Shown piece by piece: positions 16,750 to 25,466 of a DNA stretch of 64,000 nucleotides (its first letter is position 1; each line of letters opens with the position of its first letter). A program made the translations under genes and the position numbers. Under the pieces are notes generated by a model that worked only from the letters and a program-made list of their open reading frames with translations, made no database searches and had not been told where the DNA came from. The stretch comes from CAVZVW01 sp963778845. GTDB taxonomy: Bacteria > Actinomycetota > Actinomycetes > Actinomycetales > Kineosporiaceae. The stretch spans positions 124,001 through 188,000 of the forward strand of contig CAVZVW010000009.1 in the NCBI GenBank assembly GCA_963778845.1, written 5' to 3'.

Positions 16750-18933
16750 TCAGCCGGCGGCCTCCGCGAGCACCTTCTCGACATGCGTCTGGGGCATCGG
16801 CGCGTGCCGCAGGTAGGTACGGGTGAACGTGCCCGTGCCATGGCCGAGGCTGCGCAGGTCGATCGCGTACCGGGTCAGCTCGATCGCCGGCACCTCGGCG
16901 GCGACCTCGGTGCGGCCGTTGCCGACAGAGGTGGTGCCGGTCACCCGGCCGCGACGCGACGACAGGTCGCCCATGATCGCGCCGACGTACTCGTCGTCCA
17001 CGAGCACCCGCACGTCCTCGATGGGCTCGAGCATCGCCACCCCGCCCGCAGCGGCCGCCTCCTTGAGGGCCAGCGACCCGGCGAGCTGGAACGCGGCGTC
17101 GGAGGAGTCCACGCTGTGCGCCTTGCCCCCGACCAGCGTCACCCGCAGGTCCACGACGGGGTAGCCGGCCGCGACGCCCTTCTCCATCTGGGCGCGCACG
17201 CCCTTCTCCACGCTCGGGATGTACTGCCGCGGCACGGACCCGCCGACCACGCGGTCCACGAACTCGAACCCGCTGCCCTCGGGCAGCGGCTCCACCTCGA
17301 TGTCGCACACGGCGTACTGGCCGTGGCCTCCGGACTGCTTGACGTGACGCCCCTTGCCGGCCGCAGGCTTGCGCAGCGTCTCGCGCAGCGCCACCTTGAC
17401 GCGGCCGGTGTCGACGTCCACGCCGTGCCGGCTCTTCAGCCGCTCGAGGAGCACCTCGAGGTGTGCCTCGCCCATCGACCAGATGACGACCTGGTGGGTG
17501 TCGGCGTTGGCCTCCACGCGCACGGTGGGGTCCTCGGCCACCAGGCGTGCCAGGGCCGAGGACATCTTGTCCTCGTCGTTGCTCGTGCGCGCCGTCACCG
17601 CCGCCGGCAGCAGAGGCTCGGGCATCACCCACGGCTCCATGAGCGCGGGGCCGGCCGGGTCGGACAACGTGTCACCCGTCTCGGCCCGGGCCAGCCGGGC
17701 CACGGCCACGATGTCGCCGGCGATCCCCCGGGTCACCGGCGTGAGCGTGGCACCGAGCGGGATGGATACGGCACCGACCCGCTCGTCGACGTCGTGGTCG
17801 GGGTGACCGCGCTCCGCGCCCGCGAACTCGGCGAAATGGCCCGAGACGTGCACGGTCGCGTCCGGGGTCAACGTGCCCGAGAAGATCCGGACGACGCTCA
17901 GCCGGCCGACGTAGGAGTCCGTCGTCGTCTTGACCACCTCGGCCACCAGCGGCCCGCCCGGGTCGCAGCTTGCCGGCTCGCGGGGCGCGCCGACCGGGGT
18001 CGTGACCACCGGCAGCGGGTGCTCCAGGGGCGAGGGGAACCCGCGCACGATCACCTCGAGGAGCTCGGGGACGCCGAGGCCGCTCGTCGCGACGACGGGC
18101 AGCACCGGGTGGAAGGAGCCGCGGGCGACCGCCTTCTCGAGGTCCTCGATGAGGGTGTCGACGGGGACGTCCTCCCCGTCCAGCCAGCGGTCGAGAAGCG
18201 AGTCGTCCTCGGACTCCTGGATGATGCCCTCGATCAGCGTGCCGCGGACCGCCGCGATGGCCTCCAGGTGCTCAGGGTCGGCGCTGCGTTCCGTGCGTGT
18301 GCCCGTCGAGGAGTCGAAGATCTTCTGCGAGAGCAGCCCGATGAGCCCCGCGGGGAGCTCGTCGTCGCCCAGCAGGGGCAGGTACAGGGGCTGGACGCCG
18401 TCGCCGAAGGCCCGCTGGCAGATCGCCAGCGCGGGGTCGAACTCGCCGCGCTGCTGGTCGACGTGCGTGACGACGACCGCCCGCGGCATGCCGACCCCCG
18501 CGCACTCGTCCCAGAGCATGCGGGTGATCCCGTCGACCCCGTCCACGGCCGAGACGACGAAGAGGGCGGCATCCGCCGCCCTCAGACCCGCCCTCACCTC
18601 GCCGACGAAGTCGGCGTGGCCGGGGGTGTCGACCAGGTTGATCTTCACCCCCTCGTGCGCCGTCGCAGCGACGGCGAGGGAGACCGAGCGGCCGAGCCGC
18701 TTCTCCACGTCCTCGTGGTCGGTGACGGTGCCGCCGTCCTCCACCCGGCCTGCGCGTGAGATCGCGCCTGTGGCCGCGAGCAGACCCTCGACGAGGGTGG
18801 TCTTCCCGGAGGAGGCATGCCCAACGAGCACCACGTTGCGAATGCGGTCCGGGCCCGTCGGCTGCTCGACCTCGGCCCCACGTGGTCTGCCCGGTGTCGA
18901 CATGTGGTCTCCATCCTCGCTCGCATCCGGCAC
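16750..18933 (-). CDS. EF-G-like translational GTPase (FusA2 / tetracycline-resistance-like paralogue)
   Basis: 727 residues with the EF-G domain order. The GTPase domain has P-loop GHASSGKTT and G3 DTPGHADF, and is followed by domains II, III, IV (GHGQYAVCDIEVEP, QYIPSVEKGV) and V. The usual G4 NKxD is replaced by THVD, marking the divergent EF-G-like subgroup found as a second copy in actinobacteria, so it is probably not the main elongation factor. Its role is unresolved: ribosome rescue, recycling or stress translation are candidates. Start is the ATG at 18933, or the internal ATG at 18903 (MSTPGRPRG). It is opposite in strand to the PIM locus that it interrupts. Confidence 0.88.
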   Translation of the reverse strand: MPDASEDGDHMSTPGRPRGAEVEQPTGPDRIRNVVLVGHASSGKTTLVEGLLAATGAISRAGRVEDGGTVTDHEDVEKRLGRSVSLAVAATAHEGVKINLVDTPGHADFVGEVRAGLRAADAALFVVSAVDGVDGITRMLWDECAGVGMPRAVVVTHVDQQRGEFDPALAICQRAFGDGVQPLYLPLLGDDELPAGLIGLLSQKIFDSSTGTRTERSADPEHLEAIAAVRGTLIEGIIQESEDDSLLDRWLDGEDVPVDTLIEDLEKAVARGSFHPVLPVVATSGLGVPELLEVIVRGFPSPLEHPLPVVTTPVGAPREPASCDPGGPLVAEVVKTTTDSYVGRLSVVRIFSGTLTPDATVHVSGHFAEFAGAERGHPDHDVDERVGAVSIPLGATLTPVTRGIAGDIVAVARLARAETGDTLSDPAGPALMEPWVMPEPLLPAAVTARTSNDEDKMSSALARLVAEDPTVRVEANADTHQVVIWSMGEAHLEVLLERLKSRHGVDVDTGRVKVALRETLRKPAAGKGRHVKQSGGHGQYAVCDIEVEPLPEGSGFEFVDRVVGGSVPRQYIPSVEKGVRAQMEKGVAAGYPVVDLRVTLVGGKAHSVDSSDAAFQLAGSLALKEAAAAGGVAMLEPIEDVRVLVDDEYVGAIMGDLSSRRGRVTGTTSVGNGRTEVAAEVPAIELTRYAIDLRSLGHGTGTFTRTYLRHAPMPQTHVEKVLAEAAG

Positions 18934-19069
18934 CCTCGCCGGGTTTGTCGCCCTAACCTCTACCTACGCCACCAGGGAGGGCAAGGACCTTCGTCGGTAG
19001 AGTGCCACCACCCGGCACGACCGGCACGCCCCCACCCCCCCGGGGGCTCGACTGCACCCGACGGACGTC

Positions 19070-19795
19070 ATGCTGAACCGTTTCGCACGCGCCCTGTTCA
19101 CCAGGCTTCTGACGCCGGTGGCCAGGTTCTTGCTGCGTCTGGGGATCAGCCCCGACGTCGTCACCCTGGTCGGCACGCTCGGCGTCTGCGTCGGTGCGCT
19201 GTGGTTCTACCCGCGCGGTGACTTCCTCTGGGGCACGATCGTGGTCGTCGCGTTCGTCTTCTCGGACACCATCGACGGGATCATGGCCCGGACGTCGCAG
19301 CGCTCCAGCGCGTGGGGTGCGTTCCTGGACTCGACGCTGGACCGGGTGGGGGACGCGGCCGTCTTCGGGGGGCTGGTCCTCTACTACGCCGGGCGGGGGA
19401 CGGGCCGCGACCAGACGATGGCCGCCCTGGCCCTGACCTGCCTGGTGCTCGGTGGCGTCGTGTCCTATGCCCGCGCCAGGGCCGAGGGGCTGGGGATGCG
19501 CGCCGACGTCGGGATCGCCGAGCGGGCCGACCGCCTCGTCGCCGTCCTGGCCGCCACCGGGCTCGTGGGGCTGTACTGGCAGACCGGGTACGGGCTGCCC
19601 GAGGTGGCGCTGCTCGTCGTCCTCGCCCTCCTCGCCGTCGCGAGCCTGGTGACGGTCGTCCAGCGCATCCTCGTCGTCAGAGCCCAGGCGCTGGCTCGCC
19701 CGTCGAACGCGGCGGCCGACCGCAGCGCTGTACCGGGCTCGCACGCCTCGGGCGGCTCGGGCGGCTCGCACGCCTCGGGGGGCTCGGATGGCTGA
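19070..19795 (+). CDS. pgsA: CDP-alcohol phosphatidyltransferase, probable phosphatidylinositol-phosphate synthase
   Basis: Membrane enzyme that would join CDP-diacylglycerol to inositol phosphate, first step of phosphatidylinositol and PIM synthesis in actinobacteria. The full CDP-OH-PT signature is visible in SDTIDGIMARTSQRSSAWG through FLDSTLDRVGD, with all four Asp residues. Five to six membrane segments are apparent in 241 residues. The C-terminal 15-20 residues are Gly/Ser/His low complexity made from a short repeat. The next gene starts inside its last codons (8-base overlap). Gene order with the PatA-like acyltransferase and PimA supports inositol over glycerol or serine as acceptor. 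Confidence 0.9.
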   Translation: MLNRFARALFTRLLTPVARFLLRLGISPDVVTLVGTLGVCVGALWFYPRGDFLWGTIVVVAFVFSDTIDGIMARTSQRSSAWGAFLDSTLDRVGDAAVFGGLVLYYAGRGTGRDQTMAALALTCLVLGGVVSYARARAEGLGMRADVGIAERADRLVAVLAATGLVGLYWQTGYGLPEVALLVVLALLAVASLVTVVQRILVVRAQALARPSNAAADRSAVPGSHASGGSGGSHASGGSDG

Positions 19796-20720
19796 CCGGC
19801 TGGCCGAGGCGGCCTATGCACTGGGGTGGCGTGTGGTCCGCGCGCTGCCGGCGCGGGCGGCCTACTTGTCGTTCTCGGCGATGGCCGAGTTCGCCTGGCT
19901 GAGGCAGGGCGGCGGCGTGCGCCGGCTGGCCGACAACCTCGCACGCGTGCGCCCCGAGCTCTCGTCGCGGGCACTGCAGTCGCTCACCCGCAAAGGTATG
20001 CACTCGTACATGCGGTACTGGTGCGACGCGTTCCGCCTGCCGGACTGGAGCCCCGATCACATCCTCGCCACCTGCCGGGCGGAGGGCGACGGGCCGGTCC
20101 GCGCCTCACTGGACGAGGGGCGCGGGGTCGTGATGGCGCTGGCCCACCAGGGGAACTGGGACCACGCGGGCGCCTGGTCGACGCTTGCGCTGGCGCCGGT
20201 GACGACGGTCGCGGAGCGGCTGCGGCCGGAGGAGCTCTACCAGCGATTCCTGCGGTTCCGTCAGCAGCTCGGCATGGAGATCCTGCCCCTGTCGGGCGGC
20301 AACCAGGTCTTCGCGACCCTGGTCCAGCGGCTGCGCAGCGGGGGGTTCGTGCCCCTGCTGGCCGACCGCGACCTCAGCGCGAGCGGGGTGCCGGTCACGT
20401 TCTTCGGTGAGCGCAGCAGGATGGCAGCCGGGCCGGCGCTGCTCGCCACGGTCACCGGCGCGGCCTTGCACCCCGTGTCGATCCGGTACGAGCGGCTGCC
20501 GGCGGGTGCGCCCGCCCGCTGGGGGACTGTGATCCACTTCCACCCCGAGGTGGTGGGACCGGAGGCCGGCGCGCGGCCCGAGAAGATCTCCGCCATGACC
20601 CAGGCGTGCGCCGACGCCCTCGCCTCGGGCATCTCCTCGCACCCCGAGGACTGGCACATGCTGCAGCGGGTGTTCCTCGCCGACCTCGTGCGGGAGCCCG
20701 CAGGCCGCAGCGGCGCCTGA
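19788..20720 (+). CDS. Phosphatidylinositol-mannoside acyltransferase (PatA-like, LpxL superfamily)
   Basis: 310-residue peripheral membrane acyltransferase expected to acylate the mannose of PIM1/PIM2. The acyltransferase motif HQGNWDHAGAW (HxxxxD) is intact, followed by DRDLSASGVPVTFFGE, the second conserved block of the lipid-A/PIM acyltransferase family. Starts at ATG 19788 overlapping pgsA, and ends 9 bases before pimA. Position between pgsA and pimA is the same as in mycobacteria, which makes PatA the best assignment; acyl chain and positional specificity cannot be read from sequence. Confidence 0.9.
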   Translation: MADRLAEAAYALGWRVVRALPARAAYLSFSAMAEFAWLRQGGGVRRLADNLARVRPELSSRALQSLTRKGMHSYMRYWCDAFRLPDWSPDHILATCRAEGDGPVRASLDEGRGVVMALAHQGNWDHAGAWSTLALAPVTTVAERLRPEELYQRFLRFRQQLGMEILPLSGGNQVFATLVQRLRSGGFVPLLADRDLSASGVPVTFFGERSRMAAGPALLATVTGAALHPVSIRYERLPAGAPARWGTVIHFHPEVVGPEAGARPEKISAMTQACADALASGISSHPEDWHMLQRVFLADLVREPAGRSGA

Positions 20721-20729
20721 CCTCCGCGC

Positions 20730-21893
20730 ATGCGCATCGGCCTGGTCTGCCCCTACTCCTTCGAGGTCCCCGGCGGGGTCCAGTTCCACGTGCGCGACCT
20801 CGCGGAGCACCTCATCGGGCTGGGCCACGACGTGAGCGTCCTGGCCCCCGCCGACGAGGACGCCGCTGCGCCGGCCTACCTGGAGAACGTCGGGCGCGGC
20901 GTCCCCGTCAAGTACAACGGCTCGGTGGCGCGGCTCAGCTTCGGACCGCGCACGGCCGCGCGCACCCGCCGCTGGCTCGCCGACGGCGAGTTCGACGTGC
21001 TGCACCTGCACGAGCCGCTGTCGCCGTCGGTGTCGCTGCTCGCGCTGTGGGAGGCGAGCGGGCCGATCGTGGCGACCTTTCACTCCTCCATGCTGCGCTC
21101 GCGGGCGATGCAGGCCGCCTACCCGCTGGCGCGGCCGAGCCTGGAGAAGATCTCGGCCAGGATCGCGGTCTCCGAGGACGCCCGGCGCACCGTCGTGGAG
21201 CACCTGGGCGGTGACGCGGTCGTGATCCCGAACGGGGTCTACGTCGACACGTTCGCCGGCGCCCAGCCCGACGCTGCATGGCTCAGCGCCCCGGGGCGTC
21301 CGACGCTCGCCTTCGTCGGTCGCCTCGACGAGCCGCGCAAGGGGCTGCCCGTGCTGGCGGAGGCCATCCCTCTCGTGCGGGCGGTCGTCCCCGGAGCACG
21401 GTTCCTCGTGCTGGGTCACGGAGACGGCGACGGCGTCCTCGCGGCTCTGGGCGAGCACGCCGGCTCCCTGGAGCTGCTCGGGGCACGCGACGACGCCGCG
21501 AAGTCGGCACTGCTGCGCTCGGCGTCGGTCTTCGTCGCGCCGCACACCGGCGGTGAGAGCTTCGGCATCGTGCTCGTCGAGGCCATGAGTGCGGGGGTGC
21601 CCGTGGTGGCCAGCGACCTCGGGGCGTTCCGGCGCGTGCTGGACGACGGACGGCTGGGCCGGTTGTTCCCTGTCGGCGACGCCGCGGCACTGGCGAGGTG
21701 CGTGCTGGACGTGCTCGGTGACCCTGCGGCGGCCTCGCGCCTGGCGGCGGCCGCCTCCCAGGCCGTGCGCCGGTTCGACTGGTCGCGCGTGGCCGCCGAG
21801 GTGGTGTCGGTCTACGAGACCGTCCGCTCGGGGACCGACCGGGTGGTCGAGGACCCCAGGACCCGGGGGCTGCTCGCCCGGTGGCTCGAGTGA
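20730..21893 (+). CDS. pimA: Phosphatidylinositol alpha-mannosyltransferase, GT4 family
   Basis: GDP-mannose-dependent glycosyltransferase that adds the first mannose to phosphatidylinositol on the cytoplasmic face of the membrane. 387 residues, GT-B fold. The N-terminal nucleotide/acceptor loop VPGGVQFHVRDLAEHL, the central FVGRLDEPRKGLPVL, and the C-terminal EX7E region GGESFGIVLVEAMSAG are all present. It follows the acyltransferase by 9 bases and overlaps the next gene's start. Uninterrupted and full length. Confidence 0.93.
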   Translation: MRIGLVCPYSFEVPGGVQFHVRDLAEHLIGLGHDVSVLAPADEDAAAPAYLENVGRGVPVKYNGSVARLSFGPRTAARTRRWLADGEFDVLHLHEPLSPSVSLLALWEASGPIVATFHSSMLRSRAMQAAYPLARPSLEKISARIAVSEDARRTVVEHLGGDAVVIPNGVYVDTFAGAQPDAAWLSAPGRPTLAFVGRLDEPRKGLPVLAEAIPLVRAVVPGARFLVLGHGDGDGVLAALGEHAGSLELLGARDDAAKSALLRSASVFVAPHTGGESFGIVLVEAMSAGVPVVASDLGAFRRVLDDGRLGRLFPVGDAAALARCVLDVLGDPAAASRLAAAASQAVRRFDWSRVAAEVVSVYETVRSGTDRVVEDPRTRGLLARWLE

Positions 21894-22462
21894 CCTGGTC
21901 GTGGCTGCTCCTGGCGCTGCTGCTGGTGCTCGTGTGGTACCTGACCTACTCCGCGACGCGGCTGGACCGCCTGCACTACAAGCTGGAGACGACGCGCGCC
22001 GCGCTGGACACGCAGCTGGTGCGGCGCTCGGCTGCGGCGGCGGAGGCGGCTGCGGTGCTCGACCCGGCGACCGGTCTCATCGTCGCGGCCGCCGCGGCCG
22101 AGGCGATGGTGGAGGACACCGACGTGGGCACGCTGCGGCCGGCCAGCCTGGTGGAGGAGGGGCAGAGCGACCTCACCCGCGCGCTTCAGGTCGCGTTCGC
22201 CGATCCCGACCAGGTGGCGGTGCTGCGCCGCGACCCCCTGACCGCCGAGCTGCTGTCGGCACTGGGGGGGGCGTGCCGACGGGTACAGCTGGCGCGGCGT
22301 TTCCACAACGAGGCCGTCGCCCAGGCCCAGCGGGTGCGGCGAAAGCCGGTCGTGCGCTGGGCGCGGCTCGCCGGTCACGCTGCGTGGCCGGAGATGGTGG
22401 AGATCGACGACGTGTGCCCGCCCGGGCTGGCGCAGCCCGACGCGGGCAGCGGCGGCGCGTAA
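21881..22462 (+). CDS. Conserved membrane-anchored protein of the PIM locus, function unknown (LemA-like appearance)
   Basis: 193 residues with one N-terminal membrane helix (WSWLLLALLLVLVWYLTY), then a helical cytoplasmic region containing RLHYKLETTRAALDTQLVRRSA. This coiled pattern resembles LemA-type proteins. The start is either GTG 21881 or GTG 21890, the latter overlapping the pimA stop. A membrane protein occupies the same place after pimA in other actinobacteria, suggesting a link to PIM or envelope assembly, but no activity is known. The C-terminus is Pro/Gly rich. Confidence 0.7.
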   Translation: MARVTWSWLLLALLLVLVWYLTYSATRLDRLHYKLETTRAALDTQLVRRSAAAAEAAAVLDPATGLIVAAAAAEAMVEDTDVGTLRPASLVEEGQSDLTRALQVAFADPDQVAVLRRDPLTAELLSALGGACRRVQLARRFHNEAVAQAQRVRRKPVVRWARLAGHAAWPEMVEIDDVCPPGLAQPDAGSGGA

Positions 22463-22501
22463 GATGGGGACACCGGATCACCGGTCCCACCACGCCGTCC
22501 C

Positions 22502-22550
22502 CATCCCCGTTCCCATCCCATCCCCGTTCCCGTTCCCATCCCCGTTCCCC
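22502..22550. repeat. 6-bp periodic low-complexity tract upstream of pdxS
   Basis: About eight degenerate units of CCATCC and CGTTCC type. If translated in the pdxS frame it would give a Pro/Phe/Ser leader unlike any PdxS, so it is best read as the untranslated leader of pdxS. No ribosome-binding role is evident. Confidence 0.6.
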
Positions 22551-22565
22551 AGTGAGGTCCCTGCC

Positions 22566-23489
22566 GTGCCCAGCGTCGAGTCGTCCCTCAGCGAGCAGCC
22601 GTCCGCTCTTGTGACCGGCACCGCGCGTGTCAAGCGCGGTATGGCCGAGATGCTCAAGGGCGGGGTGATCATGGACGTCGTCACCCCGGAGCAGGCCAAG
22701 ATCGCCGAGGACGCCGGTGCTGTCGCCGTCATGGCTCTGGAGCGGGTGCCTGCCGATATCCGGGCGCAGGGCGGCGTGGCTCGCATGAGCGACCCCGACA
22801 TGATCGACGGCATCATCGCCGCCGTCTCGATCCCGGTGATGGCCAAGGCGCGGATCGGCCACTTCGTCGAGGCCCGGGTGCTGCAGGCGCTCGGTGTCGA
22901 CTACATCGACGAGTCCGAGGTGCTCACCCCGGCCGACTACGCCAACCACATCGACAAGTGGAAGTTCACCGTGCCCTTCGTGTGCGGGGCGACCAACCTC
23001 GGCGAGGCCCTCCGCCGGCTTGCCGAGGGGGCGGCGATGATCCGCTCGAAGGGCGAGGCGGGCACGGGCGACGTCTCGAACGCCACCACGCACATGCGGG
23101 CGATCCTGGGGGAGATCCGGCGGCTGTCGTCCATGAGCGAGGACGAGCTCTACGTCGCGGCCAAGGAGCTTCAGGCCCCCTACGAGCTCGTGGCGGAGGT
23201 GGCCGCGGCGGGGCGGCTGCCTGTCGTGATGTTCACCGCCGGCGGCATCGCCACTCCCGCCGACGCGGCGATGATGATGCAGCTCGGCGCCGACGGTGTC
23301 TTCGTCGGGTCGGGCATCTTCAAGTCCGGCAACCCGTCCGCCCGTGCCGAGGCCATCGTCAAGGCGACGACGTTCCACGACGACCCGGACGTGATCGCGA
23401 AGGTGTCGCGCGGCCTCGGTGAGGCCATGGTCGGCATCAGCGTGGCCGACATCCCCGTCCCGCATCGGCTGGCCGACCGAGGCTGGTGA
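22566..23489 (+). CDS. pdxS: Pyridoxal 5'-phosphate synthase lyase subunit
   Basis: Forms PLP from ribose 5-phosphate, glyceraldehyde 3-phosphate and ammonia delivered by PdxT. 307 residues from GTG 22566 (VPSVESSLSEQPSAL); the longer frame from 22464 adds an implausible Pro-rich leader. The (beta/alpha)8 barrel motifs are intact: GGVIMDVV, VMALERVPADIR, the Schiff-base lysine in MAKARIGHFVEARVL, LGVDYIDESEVLTPAD, RSKGEAGTGDVSNA and GGIATPADAAMMMQLG with GSGIFKS. Its partner pdxT is 1.3 kb away on the same strand, separated by an opposed kynU. Confidence 0.97.
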   Translation: MPSVESSLSEQPSALVTGTARVKRGMAEMLKGGVIMDVVTPEQAKIAEDAGAVAVMALERVPADIRAQGGVARMSDPDMIDGIIAAVSIPVMAKARIGHFVEARVLQALGVDYIDESEVLTPADYANHIDKWKFTVPFVCGATNLGEALRRLAEGAAMIRSKGEAGTGDVSNATTHMRAILGEIRRLSSMSEDELYVAAKELQAPYELVAEVAAAGRLPVVMFTAGGIATPADAAMMMQLGADGVFVGSGIFKSGNPSARAEAIVKATTFHDDPDVIAKVSRGLGEAMVGISVADIPVPHRLADRGW

Positions 23490-23512
23490 CCTCGCGTCCT
23501 CTGGCGCCTAGC

Positions 23513-23539
23513 CGTCGCTTCGATCGCCCCGAGGCGACG
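23513..23539. terminator. Bidirectional hairpin between pdxS and kynU
   Basis: Ten base pairs (one G-T) pair 23513-23522 with 23530-23539 around a 7-base loop, in the gap between two converging stop codons. Well placed to terminate both genes. Confidence 0.6.
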
Positions 23540-23540
23540 A

Positions 23541-24764
23541 CTACCGACCAGAGGTCGCGAGCACGGAGGCGAGCGTCGTCGCCGCCCTGAGGCAGTCCCC
23601 GTGGGTCAGGTACAGCGGCGAGAATCCGAGACGGATCACGTCGGGCTCGCGGAAGTCGCCGACCACCCCCCGGTCGGCCAGACGAGCCACCACATCGCCG
23701 GCCAGCCGATGGCGCAGCGAGACCTGCGAGCCGCGCCGTGACGCCTGCCTCGGGGTGGCCACCTCGACGTCGATGCCGAGGGCGTCGACGCACGACAGGA
23801 AGAACGAGGTCAAGGACAGCGACTTCGCCCGCACCTCCGCCAGGTCGAGCCCGTGATAGGCGCCCAGGGCCGCCTCCAGCGCGAGCATCGACAGCAGGGG
23901 CGGCGTCCCGATCCGCATCCGCTCCACCCCCGGCGCGGGCTCGTAGGCGGGCTCCATGGCGAACGGTCGTGCATGCCCGTGCCATCCGGGCAGCGGGTTG
24001 GCCGTGTGGGGCACGTGCCGGCGGGCGACGTAAAGGAACGCCGGCGCTCCGGGGCCGCCGTTGAGGTACTTGTAGCTGCAGCCGACCGCCAGGTCGACGT
24101 CGTGCGCGTCGAGGTCGACGGGCATCACCCCCGCCGAGTGGCACAGGTCCCACATCGCGAGCGCGCCCGCGCCGTGCGCGGCCGCGGTGAGACCGGGCAG
24201 GTCCCACAGCTCGCCGGTGCGGTAGTCGACATGCGGCAGAGCGACGAGGGCGACGTCGGCCCCCCGCACGGCCAGCACGTCGGCCACCTCCGGGGGCGTC
24301 GCGAGCACCACCTCCCACCCGGCCACCGAGGCTGCCGCCTCGAGCACGTGCAGGTCGGTCGGGAACGAGCCCGGGTCGCTGACGACCACGCCGCGGCCCG
24401 GGCGCATGGCCGCCGCGGCCAGGTAGCACTTGTAGAGGTTCACCGAGGTCGAGTCCCCGACCACGACCTGGCCCGGGGCGGCTCCTACCAGCGGCGCGAC
24501 GAGCTCCCCGACCCGCGTCGGGGTCTGCCACCAGCCGTTGGCGTGCCAGGACGCGATGAGGTCGCGCCCCCACTGGCGGCTGACCACGTCGGCGACCGCG
24601 GCCGGGACGGCGCTCGGCAGGGCGCCGAGGGAGTTGCCGTCGAGGTACACGACGTCCTCGGGCAGCAGGAACCGCGAGCGCGTGAAGGCCAGCGCGTCCG
24701 CGGTGTCGAGCCTGTCCGCCTGCTCGACGAGCGGGGCGAGGTCGGGGGAGGTGGTGGCGCTCAT
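23541..24764 (-). CDS. kynU: Kynureninase
   Basis: PLP-dependent hydrolase that converts kynurenine to anthranilate plus alanine (or 3-hydroxykynurenine to 3-hydroxyanthranilate) in tryptophan breakdown. 407 residues from ATG 24764. Family features: DGNSLGALP, WGRDLIASWHANGWW, GDSTSVNLYKC, MWDLCHSAGV and the PLP lysine in GCSYKYLNGGPGAPAF; the C-terminal IRLGFSPLYLTH is also typical. The longer in-frame extension to 25253 runs antisense to pdxT and is spurious. No other kyn gene is nearby. It lies opposed between pdxS and pdxT, so a PLP enzyme sits inside the PLP-synthesis locus. Confidence 0.95.
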   Translation of the reverse strand: MSATTSPDLAPLVEQADRLDTADALAFTRSRFLLPEDVVYLDGNSLGALPSAVPAAVADVVSRQWGRDLIASWHANGWWQTPTRVGELVAPLVGAAPGQVVVGDSTSVNLYKCYLAAAAMRPGRGVVVSDPGSFPTDLHVLEAAASVAGWEVVLATPPEVADVLAVRGADVALVALPHVDYRTGELWDLPGLTAAAHGAGALAMWDLCHSAGVMPVDLDAHDVDLAVGCSYKYLNGGPGAPAFLYVARRHVPHTANPLPGWHGHARPFAMEPAYEPAPGVERMRIGTPPLLSMLALEAALGAYHGLDLAEVRAKSLSLTSFFLSCVDALGIDVEVATPRQASRRGSQVSLRHRLAGDVVARLADRGVVGDFREPDVIRLGFSPLYLTHGDCLRAATTLASVLATSGR

Positions 24765-24833
24765 GCGGCCGAACCTACTCACCTCCCACCCGCGCGTCAG
24801 GCGCCGGCCACGTCCGCAATAGCCTGGGCGGTC

Positions 24834-25443
24834 GTGAGCGGTGAAGTCGTGATCGGTGTGCTCGCCATGCAGGGCGACGTCCGCGAGCATCTCGCGGCGC
24901 TGGCCGAGTGCGGCGCCCTCGCCCGACCCGTGCGTCGCCCGGACGAGCTCGCGGGCGTCCACGCGATGGTCCTCCCGGGCGGGGAGTCGACCACGATGGA
25001 CAAGCTCACGCGAGCCTTCGGCCTGCGCGAACCCCTGCTCGACCGGCTGGCCGGCGGCATGCCGGCGTACGGCTCCTGCGCCGGCATGATCCTGCTGGCG
25101 GAGCGGGTCGCCGACGCCATGGCCGGACCAGCTCAGCCTCGGCGGCATCGACATGACCGTGCGTCGCAACGCGTTCGGACGCCAGGTCGAGAGCTTCGAG
25201 GAGGACCTGCACATGCGGGGGGTGGACGGCGCGCCGCTGCGCGCCGTCTTCATCCGGGCCCCGTGGGTGGAGGAGGTCGGGCCGGACGTCGAGGTGCTCG
25301 CGAGGGTCGAGGCCGGTCCCGCCGAAGGTAGGATCGTGGCGGTGCGGCAGGGTCACCTGCTCGCGACGTCGTTCCACCCGGAGATCACCGGGGACACCCG
25401 CGTGCACCGGCTGTTCGTCGACATGGTCGCGGCCGCGGCCTGA
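24834..25443 (+). CDS. pdxT: Pyridoxal 5'-phosphate synthase glutaminase subunit; one apparent frameshift
   Basis: Releases ammonia from glutamine and passes it to PdxS. Begins at GTG 24834 or GTG 24849 (VIGVLAMQGDVREH). It shows PGGESTTMDKL, the nucleophile Cys in YGSCAGMILLA, and in the second part SLGGIDMTVRRNAFGRQ, FIRAPWVE and the catalytic HPEITGD. The frame breaks at ~25126: deleting one G joins ADAMA to DQLSLGG, as in other PdxT proteins, giving ~202 residues. A real inactivation is unlikely because pdxS is intact and this route is usually essential. yebC follows 23 bases later. Confidence 0.9.
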
Positions 25444-25466
25444 AGCAGGCGCCCAGGAGGCACGCG

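Noticed and set aside
22464..22565. N-terminal Pro/Phe extension of PdxS
   Set aside because: It is the translation of a 6-bp periodic tract with no match to the family; GTG 22566 gives a normal PdxS length.
23541..25253. 570-residue extended kynureninase
   Set aside because: The first 163 codons lie antisense to pdxT; family sequence starts at ATG 24764.
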